DNA from: an uncultured Bacteroidota bacterium
GTDB taxonomy: Bacteria; Bacteroidota; Bacteroidia; NS11-12g; UBA9320
Length of the DNA stretch: 13,702 bases
Direction: 5' to 3'
Assembly (NCBI GenBank): GCA_913056425.1
Contig: CAJXLR010000021.1
Span: 1-13,702 of the forward strand
The notes under the pieces are model-generated. The model searched no databases. It saw only the letters and a program-made list of their open reading frames with translations, and was not told the DNA's origin. Shown here piece by piece: positions 8,344 to 13,702 of this stretch. Within the stretch, counting starts at the first letter, position 1; each line of letters opens with the position of its first letter. Position numbers and translations under genes: made by a program.

Positions 8344-10551
8344 ATGCAAGAGATTGATCTGGAGCTGGAACGGAAAGAGATACTTAATCGGTATCGTGGC
8401 TTGTTACGCGTTTCAAAAAGTACGCGGGAACAAGGTGATGGAAGGATAATTAGAAAGGCCTTTGAACTTGCATTGAACGCACATAAAGATATGCGTCGAA
8501 AATCGGGTGAGCCATACATATATCACCCCATCGCCGTAGCGCGTATAGCCGCTGAGGAAGTTGGTTTAGGAACTACCTCTATCGTTTGTGCTTTACTGCA
8601 TGATGTTGTAGAAGACACAGACATTGAGCTCTCTTATATTCAGCAGGAATTTGGTGATAGTGTAGCAAATATCATAGATGGCCTCACTAAAATGAGTGGC
8701 TACTTTGGCCAATCGAATTCCCCGCAGGCTGAGAACTTCAGAAAAATGCTGCTCACGCTTAATGACGATGTGCGGGTAATCTTGATAAAGCTTTGCGATC
8801 GATTGCATAACATGCGAACGTTGGATCACATGTCGATGAAGGGGCAGCTCAAAATTGCATCGGAGACCAAGTACTTATATGCTCCACTAGCCCACAGACT
8901 AGGTCTTTACTCGATTAAAACCGAGCTTGAGGATCTTGCACTCAAGTACACTGAGCCCGAGGTTTATCGCGATATAAAAGGGAAACTACGTGCTACTAAG
9001 GAACAACGAAATCGTTTTATCAGAAAATTCATAAAACCGATAAAACTTGAGTTGGATGATCTTGGTCTGGAGTATGAAATAAAAGGACGATCAAAATCCA
9101 TTTTTTCTATTCTACAAAAAATGCAGAAACAGAAAATCCCGTACGAGCAAGTCTACGATCTATTTGCAGTTCGAGTAATTGTAAAATCGGCACCGGAAAA
9201 CGAGAAACTGGATTGCTGGAACATATACTCAGTGGTTACTTCTATTTACAGACCAAACCCCGATCGGTTGAGGGATTGGATTTCTACACCTCGAAGTAAT
9301 GGATACGAATCGTTACACACCACGGTAATGGGCCCTAAAGGTAGGTGGGTGGAAGTCCAAATACGGACAGAGCGAATGGACGAGATAGCTGAGAAAGGTT
9401 ATGCCGCACATTGGCGATACAAAGAAGGGAACGTTGGTGACTCAGGGCTTGATGATTGGTTGGCGCGTGTTAGAGAAATCATAGAGAACCCACAGGATAA
9501 TGCCATTGATTTTCTGGATGACTTTAAGCTTAATCTCTTTAGCGAAGAGATTTTCGTGTTTACCCCAAAAGGAGATATCAGAAAACTACCTTCAGAGGCA
9601 ACGGCGCTCGACTTTGCATTTGAAATCCATACAGAAATTGGTACAAAATGTATCGGAGCAAAGGTTAATGGGAAACTTGTTCCGCTGAGCCATAAGCTCA
9701 GCCGTGGGGATCAAATTGAGATAATCACATCGGCGAAGCAGAAGCCAACCAAAGATTGGCTTGAATTTGTAGTTACAGGAAAGGCTCGAACAAGAATCAA
9801 ACAAGTCCTAAAAGAAGCCAAACGGAAAAAAGCGGCTGAAGGTAAGGAAATTCTTCAGCGTAAATTCCGCAATTGGAAACTCCCGTTGAATAACGAGAAC
9901 ATGCGTATCCTGTGCTTGTATTTCAACATTTCAAGTGAACAGGATTTCTTTATCCTCGTTGCAGACGACAAAATGCCGAAGAGTAATGAGTCGTACAAAG
10001 AAATCATTACAAACTTCAAAGACCGCAAAGACGTTGGTCGCAAACAATCAGATTACAAACCGGAACTCTCGAATAAGAAAACCGGCGATTTAATTATAGG
10101 TGAAGATGATAGTTTGGATTTGGACTACACATTTGCCAATTGTTGTTCACCTATCCCGGGAGACGAAGTTGTCGGATTCATCACAGTAGGAGATGGAATC
10201 CGAATTCACCGAACGAACTGCAAGAACGCTGAACGTCTGATGTCTAATTACGGCTACCGTATTATCAAAGCGCGTTGGGCTGGTTACCCGATGATAGATC
10301 ACTCGTTCTCTGCCGGATTGGAGATTACCGGGGTTGATAGCGTAGGTCTTGTGAGCAAGGTAACAGATATTATATCAAAAGAACTTGAGGTGAACATGAA
10401 GTCTGTGTCCTTCAGTGCCAAAGACGGGACCTTTGTTGGGAACCTAGTACTTGAAGTAGATAGTACGGAACATCTGGACTCTTTGTTGTCGAAAATCAGA
10501 GCAATAGACGATCACATCCGTGTGGAAAGAACAGATTTAGAACGCGTATAG
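8344..10551 (+). CDS. rel: RelA/SpoT-family (p)ppGpp synthetase/hydrolase
   Basis: This long-form RelA/SpoT homologue of 735 residues makes ppGpp from GDP or GTP plus ATP during starvation, and probably also hydrolyses it. The N-terminal HD hydrolase site looks intact: H61 in YHPIAVA, H86-D87 in LLHDVVEDT, and D152 in CDRLHNMRT. These match the metal ligands of bifunctional Rel enzymes, so a hydrolase-dead RelA is unlikely. The synthetase domain has the GYxSLH motif (G320, Y321, H325) and a VEVQIRT strand with E337. A TGS domain follows (~404-465), then a helical part, a Cys-containing module (C600-C601 in NCCSPIPGD, and HRTNC with C626), and a C-terminal ACT domain (~657-735). Length and domain order are normal for the family. 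It starts right after its own -7 box and lies 97 bp ahead of a Fur-family gene and purA. It acts in the cytoplasm and probably with ribosomes. The dual activity is inferred from the residues. Confidence 0.96.
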   Translation: MQEIDLELERKEILNRYRGLLRVSKSTREQGDGRIIRKAFELALNAHKDMRRKSGEPYIYHPIAVARIAAEEVGLGTTSIVCALLHDVVEDTDIELSYIQQEFGDSVANIIDGLTKMSGYFGQSNSPQAENFRKMLLTLNDDVRVILIKLCDRLHNMRTLDHMSMKGQLKIASETKYLYAPLAHRLGLYSIKTELEDLALKYTEPEVYRDIKGKLRATKEQRNRFIRKFIKPIKLELDDLGLEYEIKGRSKSIFSILQKMQKQKIPYEQVYDLFAVRVIVKSAPENEKLDCWNIYSVVTSIYRPNPDRLRDWISTPRSNGYESLHTTVMGPKGRWVEVQIRTERMDEIAEKGYAAHWRYKEGNVGDSGLDDWLARVREIIENPQDNAIDFLDDFKLNLFSEEIFVFTPKGDIRKLPSEATALDFAFEIHTEIGTKCIGAKVNGKLVPLSHKLSRGDQIEIITSAKQKPTKDWLEFVVTGKARTRIKQVLKEAKRKKAAEGKEILQRKFRNWKLPLNNENMRILCLYFNISSEQDFFILVADDKMPKSNESYKEIITNFKDRKDVGRKQSDYKPELSNKKTGDLIIGEDDSLDLDYTFANCCSPIPGDEVVGFITVGDGIRIHRTNCKNAERLMSNYGYRIIKARWAGYPMIDHSFSAGLEITGVDSVGLVSKVTDIISKELEVNMKSVSFSAKDGTFVGNLVLEVDSTEHLDSLLSKIRAIDDHIRVERTDLERV

Positions 10552-10566
10552 CACGTTCCATTGTAA

Positions 10567-10602
10567 ATGTTCATTTCATATTGATAACCCATTGTTGAAC
10601 AT
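10567..10602. promoter_or_regulatory. Interrupted inverted repeat between rel and the Fur-family gene
   Basis: ATGTTCA (10567-10573) and TGAACAT (10596-10602) are exact complements separated by 22 nt. CCATTGT also occurs twice as a direct repeat (10558-10564 and 10589-10595). The right arm is followed 2 nt later by six T (10605-10610), so a weak terminator for rel is one reading. The arms are AT-rich and the loop is long, which argues against that. The site also lies just upstream of the fur -7 box, so an operator is the other reading. It does not match the classical Fur or PerR boxes. Confidence 0.3.
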
Positions 10603-10625
10603 CATTTTTTAATGAGCCATTTAAC

Positions 10626-10633
10626 TAACTTTG
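10626..10633 (+). promoter_or_regulatory. Bacteroidota -7 box (TAACTTTG) for the fur-purA unit
   Basis: TAACTTTG is an exact match to TAnnTTTG, 15 nt before the ATG at 10649. A T-rich stretch (10605-10610) sits 15 bp upstream where a -33 element could lie, but no TTTG is present. The box contains the TTG at 10631, which rules that codon out as the start of the gene if transcription begins here. Confidence 0.6.
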
Positions 10634-10648
10634 CTGTTTACTGTTGGC

Positions 10649-11140
10649 ATGAGCGAACAATTGAACAACATCCGGAAAGAAGTAAAGGAGATTTTCATAA
10701 AGTACCTTGAGGAAAAAGGACAGCGTAAAACTCCCGAACGCTATGCAATTTTGGATGAGATCTATTCAAAAAAGCATCACTTCGATGTAGACACACTCTA
10801 CATCCAAATGAAAAATCGCAATTACCAAGTAAGTCGAGCCACAGTATACAATACATTAGACCTTCTACTCGATTGTGGGCTGGTGGTTAAGCATCAATTT
10901 GGGCAGAACATGGCTCAGTTTGAACAAGCCTACGGTTTCAGACAGCACGATCATATGATTTGTACCATTTGCGGGAAGGTGTCTGAGTTTTGTGACCCAC
11001 GAATTCAGCAAACATCCTCAACTATGGGTGATCTATTGAACTTCAATGTCACTCGACACGCTTTGAATCTGTACGGGCGTCCAAAGCTTGATGAGAATGG
11101 TCTATGTTTAAATTGTGAGAACCAAGTTTCGTTTGATTAA
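10649..11140 (+). CDS. fur: Fur-family metal- or peroxide-responsive transcriptional regulator
   Basis: This 163-residue cytoplasmic DNA-binding repressor belongs to the Fur/PerR/Zur family. The ATG at 10649 (MSEQLNN) is preferred over an in-frame TTG 18 bp upstream, because that TTG lies inside the -7 box. The N-terminal winged helix holds TPERYAILD (28-36) and the recognition helix [13 protein letters not shown] (62-74). The dimerisation domain holds [10 protein letters not shown] with the first structural-zinc pair C105 and C108, and a second pair C153 and C156 near the end. In many relatives a Cys follows LYG almost directly; here nine residues lie between LYG and the CxxC. Further metal ligands are probably H43/H44, H100, H102 and H137. 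Which metal or signal it senses cannot be told from sequence, so the symbol is at family level. It has its own -7 box, and purA starts 5 bp after its stop, so the two are very likely one transcript. Confidence 0.93.
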   Translation: MSEQLNNIRKEVKEIFIKYLEEKGQRKTPERYAILDEIYSKKHHFDVDTLYIQMKNRNYQVSRATVYNTLDLLLDCGLVVKHQFGQNMAQFEQAYGFRQHDHMICTICGKVSEFCDPRIQQTSSTMGDLLNFNVTRHALNLYGRPKLDENGLCLNCENQVSFD

Positions 11141-11145
11141 GTAAC

Positions 11146-12429
11146 ATGAGTAAAGGTTTCATTGATGTCGTATTAGGCCTGCAGTGGGGCGATGAGGGAA
11201 AGGGTAAGATTGCCGATTTTCTAACACCAACATACGACGTGGTAGCCAGGTTTCAAGGCGGTCCAAATGCCGGGCACAGCTTGGAAATGAACGGTAAGAA
11301 ACATGTGCTGAATACCATCCCAAGTGGGATTTTTCATAAAAACTGCTTAAACCTAATCGGTAATGGAGTGGTGATGGACCCTGTACGCTTGATGGAAGAA
11401 ATACGCCGTACCGAAGAAGCAGGAGCCGATGTAAAAAACAACTTGTACATCAGCAGAAAAGCAAACCTAATTCTTCCGACGCATAAACTTCTTGATGCCG
11501 CTTCGGAGAAGCACAAAGGTGACAAGAAGATTGGATCTACCCTTCGTGGTATCGGACCTACTTATCGAGACAAATACGGACGAAGTGGTGTGCGAGCAGG
11601 AGATATGTTCGATCCCGAATTCAAACAGAAGTATCAAAAAGCAATAGAACGCCATCTGGCGCTGATGAATCACCTCAACTTTGATGATTTTGATTTAGAG
11701 TCGCTTGAAAATGAGTTTTTTAATGCTGTAGATGCGTTAAAACAATACAAGTTCGTAGACAGCGAATATTTCATAAACGATCTAATCAACCAAGGCAAGA
11801 AAATCTTAGCTGAGGGTGCACAAGGCTCTATGTTGGATATCGACTTTGGTTCTTATCCTTTCGTAACATCGTCGAATACGATTTCAGGTGGTATGACGGT
11901 AGGACTTGGTGTTGCTCCAAAACATGTACGTTCGGTTAAAGGCATATTTAAAGCATATTGTACTCGCGTAGGAAGCGGACCATTCCCGTCGGAATTAGAT
12001 GACGATATAGGAGAGCAATTGCGCAAGAAAGGACACGAGTTTGGCGCCACTACAGGTAGACCACGCCGTTGTGGTTGGCTTGATTTGGTTGCCTTAAAGT
12101 ACGCCGTTATGCTTAGTGGTGTAGACGAACTGATTATGATGAAGTCTGATGTGTTGAGCGGTTTCGATAAAGTGCTTGTGGGGACAGGTTATAAAGACAA
12201 GTCGGGTAACACTTTAGATACCATTCCATATGACTTCGTTTCAGCCGGCTTTGAGGCAGTATACACGGAACATGAAGGTTGGCATGATGACCTTACCGTT
12301 GTTCGTGATGAGAAAGACTTTCCGCAGAGTTTCAGTAACTACATCAGCTGGCTCGAGGCAGAAGTTGGTGTGCCTATCAAAGTAATTTCACTCGGACCGG
12401 ATAGAGTCCAAACCGTAGTGAGAGGCTAG
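11146..12429 (+). CDS. purA: Adenylosuccinate synthase
   Basis: This cytoplasmic enzyme of 427 residues condenses IMP with aspartate using GTP to form adenylosuccinate, the first committed step from IMP to AMP. The family signatures are all present: GLQWGDEGKGK with the catalytic Asp (D16), QGGPNAGH with the catalytic His (H44), the IMP-binding GIGPTYRDKYGR segment, EGAQG (from E223), and the aspartate-binding loop GATTGRPRRCGWLD (from G300). Length is typical and nothing is missing. It follows the Fur-family gene after 5 bp without a promoter or Shine-Dalgarno sequence, so it is expected to be expressed from the fur promoter. PurA of other bacteria is inhibited by ppGpp, and the ppGpp synthetase gene lies just upstream of fur. 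Its TAG stop shares bases with the stop of the convergent membrane-protein gene. Confidence 0.98.
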   Translation: MSKGFIDVVLGLQWGDEGKGKIADFLTPTYDVVARFQGGPNAGHSLEMNGKKHVLNTIPSGIFHKNCLNLIGNGVVMDPVRLMEEIRRTEEAGADVKNNLYISRKANLILPTHKLLDAASEKHKGDKKIGSTLRGIGPTYRDKYGRSGVRAGDMFDPEFKQKYQKAIERHLALMNHLNFDDFDLESLENEFFNAVDALKQYKFVDSEYFINDLINQGKKILAEGAQGSMLDIDFGSYPFVTSSNTISGGMTVGLGVAPKHVRSVKGIFKAYCTRVGSGPFPSELDDDIGEQLRKKGHEFGATTGRPRRCGWLDLVALKYAVMLSGVDELIMMKSDVLSGFDKVLVGTGYKDKSGNTLDTIPYDFVSAGFEAVYTEHEGWHDDLTVVRDEKDFPQSFSNYISWLEAEVGVPIKVISLGPDRVQTVVRG

Positions 12430-13292
12430 TCATTCGGGAGTTTGTCGCTTATCAATAAGCCCGGTAAAGACGTAACTACGATTATCGAGCTGAAAATAAC
12501 GGCTATCAGTACCCCGTCCTCCGGAGGATAACCCAACATCGGGAACAACATACCAAACACAACTTCTCGAGCACCTAAACCACCCAGAAAAACTGGAATT
12601 GCCGTAGCAATGGTTGATGCTAAGAAAACAGCGGTAACATCAATTGCAGCAGAACCCGCTACTTGATTGGCAACTAGAACTATGGCTAAAATCTGCACCA
12701 GTTGTACAACAATCGACAAACCAAGTGTTGGGAAAAGACTAGCTAAGTACATATTGTAAAAGCGTTTAACTAATAAGTAGCAGATTATCAGTCCAATAGG
12801 TATCAATATCCAAATCCACGAATTGTTCCACCACATAGGTGCAAACCCGGCTAGAGGAGTCAGGAGAATGAGCAAGGTTAGTATTCCTATCAATCCAATG
12901 ATTCTGTCGCCAAGTAGAGCGGTGATGTATTTTTTACGAGGAATACTCGATCTGGAACTATAGCGAAAGACCTTGTACGCATCTCCACCAATTCCGCCCG
13001 GCAACAATAGGTTGTATGCCATACCCACTAAATAGAGCTTAAGATTCCATAGGAACGGGACTCTGTCCTCAAGACACTTCAGAACAACGGCTAATCGATA
13101 GGTTGAAATTATCTGGCTTAAATAGTAAAGGGTGATGGCAAGAACAACAACACCCCAATGCAGCTTCTTTAGCGATCTGACCAGTTCAGAAAAATCAATC
13201 TGTTGGAACGCAAAGTAGAAGGCAATCGCGCTAATAACGATTTTAATGACGGCGAATAATCGCTTTTTAGAAGAGCGACCATTATTGGCCAT
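12426..13292 (-). CDS. Lysylphosphatidylglycerol synthase TM-region (UPF0104) family membrane protein
   Basis: This is an inner-membrane protein of 288 residues with about seven or eight hydrophobic segments (roughly 13-31, 46-62, 84-100, 130-150, 155-175, 190-212, 217-235 and 259-281). It resembles the flippase-like membrane part of MprF, and the YbhN/AglD group. Family marks are LLLPGGIGGDAYKVFR (~94-109), GDRIIG (~127-132) and GGLGAREVVF (~237-246). The cytoplasmic aminoacyl-transferase domain of full MprF is absent, so lipid lysylation is not supported. Proteins of this type often sit next to polyprenol-phosphate glycosyltransferases, as here, and a role in moving or using a lipid-linked substrate is an inference. 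The ATG at 13292 overlaps the end of the upstream glycosyltransferase gene by 11 bp and has GAGAAAGG 7 nt before it, so translation is probably coupled. The substrate is unknown. Confidence 0.9.
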   Translation of the reverse strand: MANNGRSSKKRLFAVIKIVISAIAFYFAFQQIDFSELVRSLKKLHWGVVVLAITLYYLSQIISTYRLAVVLKCLEDRVPFLWNLKLYLVGMAYNLLLPGGIGGDAYKVFRYSSRSSIPRKKYITALLGDRIIGLIGILTLLILLTPLAGFAPMWWNNSWIWILIPIGLIICYLLVKRFYNMYLASLFPTLGLSIVVQLVQILAIVLVANQVAGSAAIDVTAVFLASTIATAIPVFLGGLGAREVVFGMLFPMLGYPPEDGVLIAVIFSSIIVVTSLPGLLISDKLPND

Positions 13293-13702
13293 ATGTGTGC
13301 CTTTCTCTGATGTTGTATGTCTTTTTACCTTGACTTTCGTAGTACGTACGCATGAGCAGTTCTAAGACAAAACCGGTGGTTATTAATTGAATACCAGCAA
13401 TTAAAAGAAGAACACCCAATAATAACATCGGCTTACCCCAGATGTCGTGTCCCATAATTTTACGCGTTAAGAAGTAAAGGTTAATTATTCCACCAATCCC
13501 AAAAACGATTGAACCCATTGTACCGAATAGGTGCATGGGTTTTTGCATGTACTTTCGGAAGAAGACCATCAACAACAAGTCGCTGATGACTTTAAATGTT
13601 CGGTTCAAGTTGTATTTAGATTTACCAAATTGTCTTGCGTGGTGTTTCACTGGAACTTGGTGAATTCTAGCACCTTGTAAAGCTGCCAGAACAGGAATAA
13701 AG
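13282..13702 (-). CDS. Family 2 glycosyltransferase, DPM1/polyprenol-phosphate type (5' partial, C-terminal part only)
   Basis: The minus-strand frame is open to the window edge, so the catalytic N-terminal part lies outside; about 139 codons are visible. A GTG at 13650 is internal, because conserved family sequence continues upstream of it (FIPVLAALQGARIHQVPV). The visible part carries the end of the GT-A fold with VPVKHHARQFGKSKYNL, close to the conserved VPVxHxxRxxGxSKY segment of bacterial dolichol-phosphate-mannose-synthase-like enzymes, then two hydrophobic segments (around MHLFGTMGSIVFGIGGIINL and MLLLGVLLLIAGIQLITTGF) and a short cytoplasmic tail. Such enzymes usually transfer a sugar from a nucleotide sugar to a polyprenyl phosphate at the inner membrane. 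The DxD motif cannot be checked here. It overlaps the UPF0104 gene by 11 bp, and the two are likely one operon read away from the right edge. Sugar and acceptor are unknown. Confidence 0.88.
   Translation of the reverse strand, partial: FIPVLAALQGARIHQVPVKHHARQFGKSKYNLNRTFKVISDLLLMVFFRKYMQKPMHLFGTMGSIVFGIGGIINLYFLTRKIMGHDIWGKPMLLLGVLLLIAGIQLITTGFVLELLMRTYYESQGKKTYNIRERHTYGQ
13300..13307 (-). promoter_or_regulatory. Shine-Dalgarno-like site for the UPF0104 gene
   Basis: On the minus strand GAGAAAGG lies 7 nt before the ATG at 13292, inside the last codons of the glycosyltransferase gene. It is the only purine-rich site well placed before a start in this window, and it supports this start and coupled translation of the overlapping pair. 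Confidence 0.45.

Noticed and set aside
8331..8519. Minus-strand open frame over the rel start (and others at 8593-8829, 9592-9804, 9855-10043)
   Set aside because: They oppose the conserved rel coding frame, and the first would cover the rel promoter. There is no sign of independent coding.
9684..9702. Perfect hairpin (7-bp arms GCTGAGC/GCTCAGC, 5-nt loop) inside rel
   Set aside because: It lies within the conserved TGS coding region with no T run after it, and is best explained by codon choice for LSHKLSRG.
10631..10633. TTG start giving a six-residue longer Fur-family protein
   Set aside because: This codon is part of the TAACTTTG -7 box, so it would not be transcribed as coding sequence. 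The ATG at 10649 gives a normal family N-terminus.
13648..13650. GTG start on the minus strand for the glycosyltransferase
   Set aside because: Conserved glycosyltransferase sequence continues upstream of it to the window edge, so it is an internal Val codon.
1..13702. CRISPR array, tRNA or rRNA gene, insertion sequence, phage or integrase signature
   Set aside because: No regularly spaced repeats, tRNA-like folds, terminal inverted repeats with a transposase, or mobile-element proteins were seen on either strand.

Overview
The window comes from a member of the Bacteroidota, most likely a marine or freshwater Flavobacteriales relative. Three things point there: two large secreted proteins that end in the type B sorting domain of the type IX secretion system (gliding-motility-associated C-terminal domain), Bacteroidota-style -7 boxes (TAnnTTTG) just upstream of start codons, and almost no Shine-Dalgarno sequences. 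No RNA gene, CRISPR array, insertion sequence, integrase or phage gene was seen.

Left part (1-8296). Two giant plus-strand genes lie in tandem. Each encodes a modular exported protein: a conserved N-terminal region, a long run of Ig-like modules each holding a Cys pair, one or two PKD-like modules, and a type B C-terminal sorting domain. The first gene is cut by the left window edge, and about 100 N-terminal residues appear to be missing. The second is complete, with a signal peptide. Their N-terminal and first Ig-like regions align, so they are diverged paralogues. A perfect 13-bp-arm palindrome, probably a terminator, separates them.

Middle part (8344-12429). A complete housekeeping cluster lies on the plus strand: a bifunctional-looking (p)ppGpp synthetase/hydrolase (Rel), a Fur-family metalloregulator and adenylosuccinate synthase (PurA). 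Rel and the Fur-family gene each have a clear -7 box. fur and purA are 5 bp apart and almost certainly co-transcribed. The grouping puts the alarmone enzyme beside an enzyme of the purine pathway that ppGpp is known to inhibit in other bacteria.

Right part (12426-13702). Two minus-strand genes run toward purA: a family 2, polyprenol-phosphate-type glycosyltransferase (5' end outside the window) and a membrane protein of the lysylphosphatidylglycerol synthase TM/UPF0104 family. They overlap by 11 bp and are probably coupled in translation. The last codon of the membrane-protein gene and the last codon of purA share one CTAG, leaving no intergenic space for a terminator.

Most of the window is ordinary core genome. 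The least explained part is the pair of giant secreted proteins. No clearly new multi-gene system can be supported from the sequence alone.
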